DNA of 64,000 bases, taken from NCBI GenBank assembly GCA_016215025.1, contig JACRMI010000110.1:1-64000 (forward strand). Reading direction: 5' to 3'. Positions within the stretch are counted from its first letter, which is position 1. Each line of letters opens with the position of its first letter. Positions 10,237 to 24,666 of this stretch are shown piece by piece. A program made the position numbers and the translations under genes. The DNA comes from Chloroflexota bacterium. GTDB lineage: Bacteria; Chloroflexota; Anaerolineae; UBA4142. Under the pieces are notes generated by a model. That model saw only the letters and a list, made by a program, of their open reading frames with translations, searched no databases and had not been told where the DNA came from.

Positions 10237-12483
10237 ATGATTCGCCGAAAGCTTTCCATTCATCGCTGGCTCGTTCTGATCGTCGTCGTCTTCCTCGCGC
10301 TTGGGACTTACTACAGCATCACCACTCCGATCTTTGAAACACCGGACGAAGTCTGGCACTATGCCTACATCCGAGAATTCGCGCTCTATCATCGTCTCCC
10401 GATAGTTGATGCTGACGGTCAAGCGCCGTACCGCCACGAAGGATTGCAGCCACCGCTCTATTACGCCCTCGGCTCAATTTTCATATCGTGGATGAGCGAA
10501 AGCGATTTGACGATGCCGACGCCGAATCCGTACGCGCGCATCGGCGATCCGCGTGCGAACAGCAATGACAATCGCAACGCGTTCCTTCATTCCGCCGACG
10601 AAGAATTTCCATTTCGCAGGACCTCGCTCGCCGTCCACCTCATTCGCTGGTATTCGCTCTTGCTCGGCGCAGCGACTATTGTTTTGACGTACGCACTGGC
10701 AAAAGAGATTTTTTCTGAATCGCTAGCTAACTTGGACAAGCAAAATCAGTTGGACGCGGACGAACGCAGACAAACGCGGAAAAATCACTTTATCAGCGTT
10801 CATCCGCGTTTGTCCGCGTCCAATAAACTTATCGCTCTCTGCGCCACCGCCTTCGTCGCCTTTCTTCCCCAATTTATTTTCATCAGTAGCGCAATCAGCA
10901 ACGACAACCTCGCGACGCTTTTGACAGTTGCAACCCTCTGGCAAATTGCGCGCATCATGCGCTGTGGATTCTCTCGTCGCCAAGTCGTCTTGGTCGGAAT
11001 TTTAACCGGCGCAGCTTTACTTACCAAACTCAACACGATTGCACTTGGGCCGCTCGTCGTCATCGCGCTGGCGTACCCCACGCTCAAAAGTCGCAATTGG
11101 CGCGACGCCATCCTCAGCACAATCATCATCGGCACGATTGTCGCGTTGTGCGCAGGGTGGTGGTACATTCGCAACCTGCTCACCTACGGCGACTTGACCA
11201 CGTTCGGACGATTAGCGATTCTGGTTGGCGAACGCGCGCGCCCGCTAAATTTTTTCCGCTGGGTGAGTTCGGAAGGCGAAGGATTGCGCTTGTCGATGTG
11301 GGGGGTTTTCGGTTGGTTCAACATTCGCGCATCGCAGTTGTTTTACTTGTTCTTCGATACGCTCGCGGCGATTGGTTTAATCGGAATGATGATCGCACTC
11401 GTGCGTCGCACGCAACTCTCGATACGATTGGCGATTCTGCCGTTATGGTGCGCGATGATTTTCATTTCGTTCTGGGGCTATGCATCCATCATTGTCACAT
11501 CCCAAGGACGCTTGCTTTTTCCGGCTCTGCCCGCTTTTGCGATCCTGTGGAGCTGGGGCATTGCAACACTTGTGCCATCGCGATGGCATTCATTCGCGCC
11601 AGCCGCTATCACAACCGCGTTCATCCTTATTGCCGCGCTTGTGCCATCATCGTTTATCGCGCCCGCATACACACCAGCCATCATCGCAGAAAATCAGATT
11701 CCGCAAAACACATCGCGACTCAACGCGCAATTCGATAACGGCGTCGAATGGCTCGCCACATCGGTTGATCGTTCAAGCACGCGTCCTGGCGAAACGTTGG
11801 CGGTGACGATTTACCAGCGCGTGCCTGCGGGCGACATTACGCAGAATGCGATTTACATTCACGTCGTCAATTCTGCTGATGTCATCATCGCTCAGCGCGA
11901 CAGCTTTATCGGTGCTGGAAATTTGACGGCGCGCGCAAATCCAACCATTATCGCCGACACATACAACATCGCAATTCCCATCACCGCGCCCGCGCCTGAC
12001 GAATGGAAGATTCAAGCCGGAATGTATGACCCAGCGACGAGCGAACGCGCCCGCGCAAATCAAGCCGACACATTGACGCTGGATAAAGTCCACGCGGAGA
12101 AATCTAGCGACTGGGGATTTGACTTCGACGGTCACGCTACACTCGACGGCGTCGATTATCATGAGATGTCCGCCGTGCCTGGCGGCACCATATCGCTCAC
12201 GTTGCATTGGCGCAACACGCAAATCAACATGCGTGGCTATAACGTTTTCGTTCACGCGCTCGGCACCGGCGACCAGACCTGGGCAACCACCGATGTCGCG
12301 CTCGACACGACGCGCCCGACGCAAATCGATTTGCGTTTCAAGCGTGACACTCCGCCGGGAATCTATCCCCTTGAGCTAGGTGTCTATCCTCTGCCAGACG
12401 GCGACCGTGTTGGCGTGTTTGATCGCAATGGGCAAGAAAGCGGCGATAGAATATTCCTCGGACCGGCGCATGTCGCACCTTAA
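10237..12483 (+). CDS. polytopic membrane protein, DUF2142/GT39-like, with C-terminal soluble domains
   Basis: 748 aa; PIFETPDEVWHYAYIREFALYHRLP and HEGLQPPLYYALG; multiple TM segments. Confidence 0.75.
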   Translation: MIRRKLSIHRWLVLIVVVFLALGTYYSITTPIFETPDEVWHYAYIREFALYHRLPIVDADGQAPYRHEGLQPPLYYALGSIFISWMSESDLTMPTPNPYARIGDPRANSNDNRNAFLHSADEEFPFRRTSLAVHLIRWYSLLLGAATIVLTYALAKEIFSESLANLDKQNQLDADERRQTRKNHFISVHPRLSASNKLIALCATAFVAFLPQFIFISSAISNDNLATLLTVATLWQIARIMRCGFSRRQVVLVGILTGAALLTKLNTIALGPLVVIALAYPTLKSRNWRDAILSTIIIGTIVALCAGWWYIRNLLTYGDLTTFGRLAILVGERARPLNFFRWVSSEGEGLRLSMWGVFGWFNIRASQLFYLFFDTLAAIGLIGMMIALVRRTQLSIRLAILPLWCAMIFISFWGYASIIVTSQGRLLFPALPAFAILWSWGIATLVPSRWHSFAPAAITTAFILIAALVPSSFIAPAYTPAIIAENQIPQNTSRLNAQFDNGVEWLATSVDRSSTRPGETLAVTIYQRVPAGDITQNAIYIHVVNSADVIIAQRDSFIGAGNLTARANPTIIADTYNIAIPITAPAPDEWKIQAGMYDPATSERARANQADTLTLDKVHAEKSSDWGFDFDGHATLDGVDYHEMSAVPGGTISLTLHWRNTQINMRGYNVFVHALGTGDQTWATTDVALDTTRPTQIDLRFKRDTPPGIYPLELGVYPLPDGDRVGVFDRNGQESGDRIFLGPAHVAP
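10750..10822. repeat. imperfect palindrome TTGGACGCGGACGAACGCAGACAAACGCGG...CCGCGTTTGTCCGCGTCCAA inside the 10237-12483 ORF
   Basis: arms of about 30 bp read directly; in frame with the host ORF. Confidence 0.85.
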
Positions 12484-12484
12484 G

Positions 12485-12538
12485 AAAACCTGCCAGGTCG
12501 CGGCTCCGAAGGAGCCGACAAGACCTGGCAGGTTTTTC
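12485..12538 (+). terminator. hairpin aaaacctgccaggtc...gacctggcaggtttttc
   Basis: 14-bp stem with T-tract directly after the stop at 12483. Confidence 0.75.
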
Positions 12539-12650
12539 TTCTCCACACAATCTTCATTACCTTTTTACAACCCAGTTACAGCAAACTCATTTGCGCTTTA
12601 GCTAACAGCGCGATGATGAGAGCAAATCAAAGTACATTCAGGAGGAAACC

Positions 12651-13691
12651 ATGAAACACACTTTCTTGATTCTCGTACTCGCCCTTGCTCTCGTCTCTAT
12701 CGCATGCAGTGCGCCAATCGCTACGGCGCAATCCCAAGCAGATCAGCCAGCTCAACCAGCCGTGCTCCTGTTCGACATCGGTATGCACATTGAGCCGTTT
12801 GGCGCGACACCGAGCAAAATCGTCACGGGCAACCTTCCACCCAAGCCCACGAATTCGCAACACGGCGATTTCAATGTTCCTCAGTTTTTCAAGCTCCACG
12901 TTCAAAACATTCAAACGGTTGCCGCCATCGTCGAAAACCATGGTGGTCGAATGACGATTCAGACGCAGTCACCTTTTACGACTCAAGCGATCAAGTTGAA
13001 CGACCCCATTCTCTACGATCTCGAATCGCGTGGTCACGAGATCGCGCTGCACTTTCATGAAGACGCTCACCTCGGCAAGAATGCCAACGCTCTGTCCGCT
13101 GAAACCTGGTGCGCGGTGATGAAAGAAGAAATCGCGTTGATCCATCAAGCAGGCGCAAAGGACCCTATTCGTTTTTGGAGCGGCGGCAACTTGTATCCCA
13201 ATTTGCTCCAAGCTGCGTCGTGCGCCGGACTAGATGTGAACAGCGATTGGAAAAATCCGCAGACGCAGACGACCGAATCCGCGATGATCGGCATTCATCC
13301 CTGGCATCCATCCGGTGGTTCGAATGGAGCCGACGTAAGCCAGTTCGCCAAGAATGATCCGAATGGAAAAATCATTTACTTGCCCGATGGACTCTTTGCG
13401 CGCAACGATTTCAACGGGATGCGTCGCTCAGATGCGACAGGCGGTGATGAAGCGTACTTTGAGTTTCTGAAGCAAAGCTTGTTGCAATCGCTCGCTGCCG
13501 CCGATCCGAATCAGACGAACGTTTTTCACATCACGATTCACAGCGGCGAATTTCGCGGCGACCCACAACATCCCTTTGCCGTCATCGACAAATTTTTGAG
13601 CGACGTGGTCGATCCACTTGTGAAACAAGGCAAGGTCAAGTGGGCGACGTTTTCCGAAATGGCAGATGCTTTCAAGAGCAGTGAGCAGTGA
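12651..13691 (+). CDS. secreted/lipoprotein with polysaccharide-deacetylase-like sequence
   Basis: 346 aa; signal ALALVSIACSA; LESRGHEIALHFHEDAHL, FWSGGNLYPNLLQAASCAGLDVNSDWKNP. Confidence 0.6.
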   Translation: MKHTFLILVLALALVSIACSAPIATAQSQADQPAQPAVLLFDIGMHIEPFGATPSKIVTGNLPPKPTNSQHGDFNVPQFFKLHVQNIQTVAAIVENHGGRMTIQTQSPFTTQAIKLNDPILYDLESRGHEIALHFHEDAHLGKNANALSAETWCAVMKEEIALIHQAGAKDPIRFWSGGNLYPNLLQAASCAGLDVNSDWKNPQTQTTESAMIGIHPWHPSGGSNGADVSQFAKNDPNGKIIYLPDGLFARNDFNGMRRSDATGGDEAYFEFLKQSLLQSLAAADPNQTNVFHITIHSGEFRGDPQHPFAVIDKFLSDVVDPLVKQGKVKWATFSEMADAFKSSEQ

Positions 13692-13758
13692 ACAGTGAAC
13701 AGTTGGACAGTTGGACAGTGGACAGTAAACAGTTTTCAGTTTACAGATTGAGGTTACG

Positions 13759-14823
13759 ATGCGATACGTCTATGCTCTCTTGCTGATGATCGTCGGGTTT
13801 GTTGGATGCACACCATCATCTGTGGCAACTGCAGTTCCAACTTCAAACCTCCAAGTTCCAACTTCCAATTGCCGCGGCTACATGACGTTCGTAATCAACA
13901 CACACGATTAGAGTCACATCGACGACAGCGCGGATACGCTTCTACGCTTCATCACCCTTTTTGAAAAGTACAGCGCGCGAGGCGATTTCTATCTCACCGC
14001 GCCAACCGTCGAAGCGTACGTCAAGCATCGTCCTGATGTGATCGAACGATTAAAGAATAGCGATATGACAATCAGCTATCACATCCGCCCGCCGCATCCT
14101 GGCTATGTCGGTTTCGATCAACGCCTGCAAAATCTAGACGACCGAACGCTGGAACAAACCTTGCGCGATTACGAAACATATCGACTCGATCTAGCGACGG
14201 GTGATTTGGACAAGACGCAACCTGGAGGATACAGCTATGTCGCTGAGGTGTTCGGGCGCAAACCGGTGACCGCTTCGCCAATGGCGAACAATCCGCGCAT
14301 TCGTAAAACGCTGCTCAAGATTTATGCCGAGATGGGAGCCCAAGTCCAAGTGCTTTATCACGAAGAAGGAACCGCACTCGACCAGCCGCTCGTTCAAGCC
14401 AACGGGCTGTGGGTGCGGCCGAGCGATTTCAGCATCACACGCGTTCAAGTCGATTCGAGTGGGCGAGAAAATTTTTGGTGGAACATGATGGGGACGCCGC
14501 GTGCGAATGAGTTCAATCCCACGACGTTGCTAAAAACAAATTTGGCGAAATGGTCGGCGCACCGCGCGCCTTTCATCACCGCGCTCATTCACGAAGATAA
14601 TCTATATCGAAACGGTACGGGCTGGGGCGGCATCTATTACGCCAACGGCGATCAGAGCAAACCGCTCGCACCGCCATACAATTTGAATGCCCCGGACACA
14701 TCGCGCTTGCGTCCACAAGCAGCCCGCGATGCAATTTGGCAAGCGTACGAGGAAATGCTTGCCTATGCTTCAAAGAATCTGTGCGTGGTCACCTCGCAAG
14801 ACATTGCAAAGCTGGGAAAGTAA
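13759..14823 (+). pseudogene. second polysaccharide-deacetylase-like lipoprotein interrupted by an in-frame TAG (13909-13911)
   Basis: ATG 13759 (MRYVYALLLMIVGFVGCTPSS...) reads ...TFVINTHD*SHIDDSADTLLRF... and continues in frame into ORF 14038-14823. Confidence 0.8.
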
Positions 14824-14906
14824 CATAGCCCAATGTTATCGCGAGGAGCGACGCAAGCGAGTAACGTAGATAGACTGAACATGGGCACAAACTGCGCTTT
14901 TGGAAA

Positions 14907-14976
14907 TGTCACTCTGTGCGAAGCGAAGAGTCTCAACCTCGCGGTAAAGAGATGCTTCGCTTCGCTCAGCATGACA
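14907..14976. repeat. dispersed palindromic repeat TGTCACTCTGTGCGAAGCGAAGAGTCTC...GCTTCGCTTCGCTCAGCATGACA
   Basis: same family as 2551-2621, 43411-43480 and 61969-62039. Confidence 0.85.
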
Positions 14977-15030
14977 GATGAGGTAGATCCCAAACCGTAA
15001 TGAGTGACCGTGTGGAGTATAACAAACCAC

Positions 15031-15086
15031 AGAGCGACGAAGCCGCGCACGCGTCTGTTTATGAATGAGATTGCTTCGTCGCTCTT
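15031..15086. repeat. palindromic repeat AGAGCGACGAAGC...GCTTCGTCGCTCT
   Basis: 13-bp perfect inverted arms. Confidence 0.8.
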
Positions 15087-15195
15087 GCAATTGTATTCAA
15101 CGCTACGTATTCAAATCGCTTATCGCAATGACATGGGCCTGGGTAGTTGTATTTTTGATTCGCGAGATTCGCGAGATTCGCGGATGATTTTTCTC

Positions 15196-15918
15196 TTACC
15201 AATTCTCCAATTCGCGCACGCAAATCTCAATCGATTTTTTCAGCAGCGCTTCGCCCGCTTCGCGCGTTGCCATGCGTGGGTCTAGTCCCATGATGCCATC
15301 GGGATATTTCTGCGCAAAGGTGTTCATCGTCGTGAACTCACGCGAGGGCTTGACCGGCGCATCGCGTCCTGTCAATCGATCTAGCTTAACCGCGCTCGGT
15401 CGCACGGCTAGCATGAACGCCGTCTCGCCCGGCGAGGCATGTGAGCCAACTTGCTCGCCCAGCATGTCGATGATGACGCGGTACGATTCTTGATCGGTCC
15501 ACCACTCGAAATTCTTGACGCGCAAATTCTTAAACTCGAGCGCGAGCGTTTGCACCGTACTCGTCAGCGACGCCGTGTTGCCACCGTGTCCATTCACGAC
15601 CAACACCCGTCGAAAGCCATGGCGATACAACGAGCGAAACAAGTCTTCGAGTATCGCAATCAACGTCGTCGGTCGAAGCGAAAGCGTACCGGCAAAGCCA
15701 AGCTGCGCATGTGACATGCCGTAATTCAGTGTCGGCGCAACAACGACGTCGGTCTGCTCCCCTACCCCAAGCGCAATGGCTTCCGCTTCGATGTGGTCGG
15801 TTCCCAAGCCCAAATGCCGTCCGTGCTCTTCGGTTGCGCCTAGCGGCAAAATCAACCGGTTATCGCGCGCTAGATATTCCTTCGTCTCATCCCATGACAT
15901 TTCTGCTAACAAATTCAT
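15196..15918 (-). CDS. creatininase family protein
   Basis: LPLGATEEHGRHLGLGTDH and VVNGHGGN motifs; ATG at 15918. Confidence 0.88.
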   Translation of the reverse strand: MNLLAEMSWDETKEYLARDNRLILPLGATEEHGRHLGLGTDHIEAEAIALGVGEQTDVVVAPTLNYGMSHAQLGFAGTLSLRPTTLIAILEDLFRSLYRHGFRRVLVVNGHGGNTASLTSTVQTLALEFKNLRVKNFEWWTDQESYRVIIDMLGEQVGSHASPGETAFMLAVRPSAVKLDRLTGRDAPVKPSREFTTMNTFAQKYPDGIMGLDPRMATREAGEALLKKSIEICVRELENW

Positions 15919-16321
15919 GTGCGCCTCCGTTGGCAGGATTATATGCGCGAGCATGATTCAACGCAAAAACCACACCAATCTTGACACGATCCTAACTCGG
16001 CAAGTATTGACGCTCGTTTGGATTATGATAAAATAGAATTGTTAGTGACCCCAGTCCAGCGGAGACGAACGTGGCGCAATTGGGAACGCCAATATCAAAC
16101 AATTGGTATTCTCGAAAGGACAATGCTGTCGCAACGCCGTGCTCGTCATCCAATCGGCTACTCAACCATCTCTGAACTGAATTTCTCCGCCGCATTCGAG
16201 TATCCGTCTCTCCTCCTCCACGTCGATGCAACTCACGCGTCCATACGTCAAGCAACACACCCAATCCCTCCACAGTGACTTGTCCAATACCTTATTCAGT
16301 TTTTCTATCGGGAAGATAACC

Positions 16322-20799
<4,478 letters not shown>

Positions 20800-20803
<4 letters not shown>

Positions 20804-21243
20804 TCGAAAACTCGGTCGAAATACTGATCGTAGAAGACAATCTGAACGATTTGGAATTGGCCCTGCACGCGCTCAAGAAAAACAACCTAGCCAACCATAT
20901 TCACATCGCGCGCGACGGCCGAGAAGCGCTCGACTATATTTTCGGCACAGGTCCGGATACCCAGCAACAGGTGAATCATCGCCCGCGCGTCATCCTGCTC
21001 GATCTGAAATTGCCCAAGGTCGATGGACTCGAAGTGCTGAAACGCCTAAAATCCGACGAGCGCACGCGCACCATCCCCATCGCCGTGCTAACTTCGTCGC
21101 GTGAAGAACGCGACATTGTGAATAGCTATGCATTGGGCGTCAACAGTTACATCGTCAAACCGGTGGACTTTGAAAAATTTGCCGAGGCCGTCCGCACGCT
21201 GGGTATGTATTGGTTATTGCTCAATCAACCGCCAGTACCGTAA
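20800..21243 (+). CDS. response regulator receiver protein (Rcp1-like)
   Basis: [50 protein letters not shown]. Confidence 0.9.
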
Positions 21244-21280
21244 GTAGAGACCTAAACTCGGACAAGCAGAAACTCGACGA

Positions 21281-21410
21281 GTTATCCGCGAATCCACACG
21301 AATCCCAAAGGGCTGGTTCTTTTATTAATTCGGGGAGACACCTGCATGACTGTGGCTGATGTTCGCCACAGCCACGTTAGGTGCAGTGTTCGCGCAAATT
21401 CGCGGATAAC
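21281..21410. mobile_element. MITE-like/nested palindromic element, 13-bp terminal inverted repeats GTTATCCGCGAAT/ATTCGCGGATAAC
   Basis: TIRs 21281-21293 and 21398-21410; inner inverted repeat TGTGGC...GCCACA within CACCT...AGGTG; no ORF. Confidence 0.55.
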
Positions 21411-21427
21411 AAATCTTTAGGGTCGGC

Positions 21428-24403
21428 ATGAGGATCGTTATGACCGCTCCACTGCACATTCTGATTCTGGAAGATAGTTCCACCGATGCCGAGCTAATGG
21501 CGCATGAGCTGGACCGCGCCGGTTTCAATTTGACCTGGGAGCGCGTTGAAACCGAAACCGAATACCTCGCCGCGCTCGATTCCATGCCCGACCTCATTCT
21601 CGCCGATTACTCGCTGCCCAAGTACGATGCTCGGCGCGCGTTGCAATCGTTGCAAGAACGCGGCTTGGATATTCCCTTCATCGTCATCACCGGTTCGATC
21701 AATGAAGAAGTCGCCGTCGACACGATGAAACGCGGCGCAACCGACTATTTGCTCAAAGATCGTCCGGCGCGTCTCGGCGCAGCCGTCGCAAGCGCATTAG
21801 AACAAAAACAACTGCGCGAGCAAAATTGGCGCGCCGATCAGGCCTTGCGCGAAAGTGAGGAACGTTTCCGCGCGCTGGTCGAGCGAAGCCAGGATGCCAT
21901 CGCGCTGGCCAATCCCGATGGAACGATTTTGTACGCCAGCCCCAGCGCCGCGCGTATTGTGGGAGTCAAACCCGAAGCGATGATCGGTCGCAGCACGTTT
22001 GAACGCATTCATCCCGACGACGTGCAACGCGCCAAACAGATTTTCAATCACGTGGCGCAAAATCCCGGTTCGACGGCGACGCAACAATTCCGCATCCAAC
22101 ACCGCGATGGATCATGGCACTGGATCGAAGGCGTGGGAAGAAACATGCTGCATGTGCCAAGCGTGCGAGCAATGGTCGCCAATTATCGCGACATTACCGA
22201 GCGCAAACGCGCTGAAGAAGAACGCCAACATCACATCGAGCAATTGACGATCTTGAATGCAGCGGCGATCAAACTCCAACAATGCCTTGACCCACAGGAA
22301 ATTATTCGCGTCGCTTGCAGCGAACTCCAGAGATTTGGAAACTTTGCCAGCATCTACTGGCTGACGGCCGATGGCAAGTATCTCGAACATTTTCACACCG
22401 CGATGAGCGAAGCAATGCTGCAAGAGTACGTCCAAGTTTTTGGCGATAACGGTTTGCAGCTGACCGTTCCCATCGAGTTACTCTCCCCCGTATGGCGGCA
22501 ACTCGAAAGCGGCGAAGCAGTCTTCGACCCGGAAATTGTTCCCAAGGTCATTGCCACCTTACCATCCCAGTCCCGTCCCTTTACAGATTGGATCGTGGCG
22601 CACTCGGCCCAATCCGCTATGCTCCTCGCACCTCTCAAGCGTGATGGAGCGGTCATTGGACTGCTCAGTGTCCTGGGCGACCAATGGGGCGCATCCGATC
22701 TTTCTTCCATCACTCTCTTTGCGCGCCATGTCTCAGTCGCCTTGGAAAATGCGCGGCTTTTTGACGATGTCAAACACCGCGCCCAGCAATTGACCACCAT
22801 CAATGCGGCTGGACATACGCTGGCAGAAACGCTTGAATTGAACGTTATCTATGAACGCTTGGCGCGAACAACCTTAGACCTGTTACCGGATATTTCGACA
22901 GTCTATATTTCACTATATGATCCCGAACGAGAACTGTTGACGGCGGTCTACGGCATCCATGAAAACCAAGTCCTGGATGTCTCAGGATTCCCACCGATCC
23001 CACTCGAAGCGCGCAACGTCGGCACGCAGAGCGAAACTATTCACACGCGACGACCGGTCATCATCAATGATCTCCGCGCGCGACTCGCCCAGGTGAAAAC
23101 CAAATTCGATGTGGGTGAGAGCGACCAAGCCAACGCCCCAGGTCCATGGACGCTATCAGGATTGTACGTTCCCATGTTGGCAAAAGACAAAGTGATTGGA
23201 GTCATTCAAGTTCAAAGTTATACCTTAAACCGCTTTACCCCGGTCGATGCAGAACTGCTTGAATTCATCGCCACGACCGCTGCCGTCGCCATCGAGAATG
23301 CGCGCTTGTTCGATGAAAGACGGCGGCGCTTGATCGAATTGGAAGCGATCAATCGAATTTCGATTGCCATGCGCCACGCGCAAACCATCGCAGAAATGGT
23401 CCCCATCCTCTTGCAAGAAACGCTCGCAGTGCTTAAGGCGACGACAACAACCCTTTGGCTGTATGATTCGGCGCGCGGCATCCTTGTCCAGGTCGGCGAA
23501 CTCAATTTTCCGCACATCCCCGGTTCGTTGGCTCCCCACCAAGGCATTGCCGGACAGGTTTTCTCTTCCGGCCAAACTTATCTCTCCGCCGAGTTCAAAT
23601 CCGATCCGCTGACCGTTGCGGAAAATCGCGACGAGATTCCGGCGGGCTTGGGCGGCGCATGTGTGCCAATCCTCGCATTGGAGCAAGTGATCGGTGTGCT
23701 CTTTGTTTCGGTCTTTTTGCCGCGCCAACTCACTCCCGATGAAATCCATCTCTTGACCACGATTGCCGAAATCGCCGGAAACGCGATTCACCGGACGAGA
23801 CTCCATCAGCAGACCGAGCAAGACGCGCTTGCGCTCACGCTCGCCTACGATAAAACGATTGAGGGTTGGTCGCATGCGCTCGACCAGCGGGATAAAGAGA
23901 CCGAAGGTCATACTCAGCGCGTGACGGAGATGACGTTGCGGCTCGCGCGCGCCATGCACATACTCAAAGCGGAATTGATTCACATTCGCCGCGGCGCGCT
24001 GCTCCACGATATTGGCAAGATGGGCGTGCCTGATGCGATTTTGCTCAAGCCCGGCGCGCTGGATGCGTATGAATGGAAAATCATGCGCCGACATCCGGAA
24101 CTTGCCTACGAATTACTTGCGCCGATCGCTTTCCTGCACCCGGCGCTTAACATTCCCTACTGCCATCACGAAAAATGGGATGGCACCGGCTATCCGCGTG
24201 GATTGAAAGGCGACCAAATCCCATTAGCAGCACGCATCTTTTCCGTGGTCGACGTGTGGGATGCGTTGCGCTCGGATCGTCCCTATCGTCCCGCTTGGTC
24301 TTCTACTGAAACGCGCAATTACATCCAGGCGCAAAGCGGCGTATATTTCGATCCACAAATCGCAGAGAAATTTCTGGCGCTGACAGCTAATACCGACTCA
24401 TAA
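21428..24403 (+). CDS. REC-PAS-GAF-HD-GYP signalling protein (putative c-di-GMP phosphodiesterase)
   Basis: REC domain ILILEDSSTDAELM; PAS; GAF repeats; HD-GYP LLHDIGKMGVPDAILLKPGAL...HHEKWDGTGYPRGLKGDQIPLAARIFSVVDVWDAL. Confidence 0.9.
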   Translation: MRIVMTAPLHILILEDSSTDAELMAHELDRAGFNLTWERVETETEYLAALDSMPDLILADYSLPKYDARRALQSLQERGLDIPFIVITGSINEEVAVDTMKRGATDYLLKDRPARLGAAVASALEQKQLREQNWRADQALRESEERFRALVERSQDAIALANPDGTILYASPSAARIVGVKPEAMIGRSTFERIHPDDVQRAKQIFNHVAQNPGSTATQQFRIQHRDGSWHWIEGVGRNMLHVPSVRAMVANYRDITERKRAEEERQHHIEQLTILNAAAIKLQQCLDPQEIIRVACSELQRFGNFASIYWLTADGKYLEHFHTAMSEAMLQEYVQVFGDNGLQLTVPIELLSPVWRQLESGEAVFDPEIVPKVIATLPSQSRPFTDWIVAHSAQSAMLLAPLKRDGAVIGLLSVLGDQWGASDLSSITLFARHVSVALENARLFDDVKHRAQQLTTINAAGHTLAETLELNVIYERLARTTLDLLPDISTVYISLYDPERELLTAVYGIHENQVLDVSGFPPIPLEARNVGTQSETIHTRRPVIINDLRARLAQVKTKFDVGESDQANAPGPWTLSGLYVPMLAKDKVIGVIQVQSYTLNRFTPVDAELLEFIATTAAVAIENARLFDERRRRLIELEAINRISIAMRHAQTIAEMVPILLQETLAVLKATTTTLWLYDSARGILVQVGELNFPHIPGSLAPHQGIAGQVFSSGQTYLSAEFKSDPLTVAENRDEIPAGLGGACVPILALEQVIGVLFVSVFLPRQLTPDEIHLLTTIAEIAGNAIHRTRLHQQTEQDALALTLAYDKTIEGWSHALDQRDKETEGHTQRVTEMTLRLARAMHILKAELIHIRRGALLHDIGKMGVPDAILLKPGALDAYEWKIMRRHPELAYELLAPIAFLHPALNIPYCHHEKWDGTGYPRGLKGDQIPLAARIFSVVDVWDALRSDRPYRPAWSSTETRNYIQAQSGVYFDPQIAEKFLALTANTDS

Positions 24404-24666
24404 AGTAAGGCAAGTTTCCAACTTGCCAAACAAGTCAGAAACCTGCCCTATGCCTTGTGTAACCTAGAAATCCGATTTGACTCTCCTCTGGTTTGATGCT
24501 ATAATTTCGACAGTTAAAGATTGCTGTCTCCAACCACTCACCACCGACCCTTAACCTCACTTGATTGACTATCTCCTTCCTGTAATGAATCGAATAAATA
24601 TTTTCTTTGAAACAACTGATGAAAGATCTATCGGCAAGATGCCGACTCTAATGATTCCTCGCGCCT

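Noticed and set aside
16226-16321. N-terminal extension of the histidine kinase
   Set aside because: The first 32 residues precede a better ATG at 16322 followed immediately by a hydrophobic segment.
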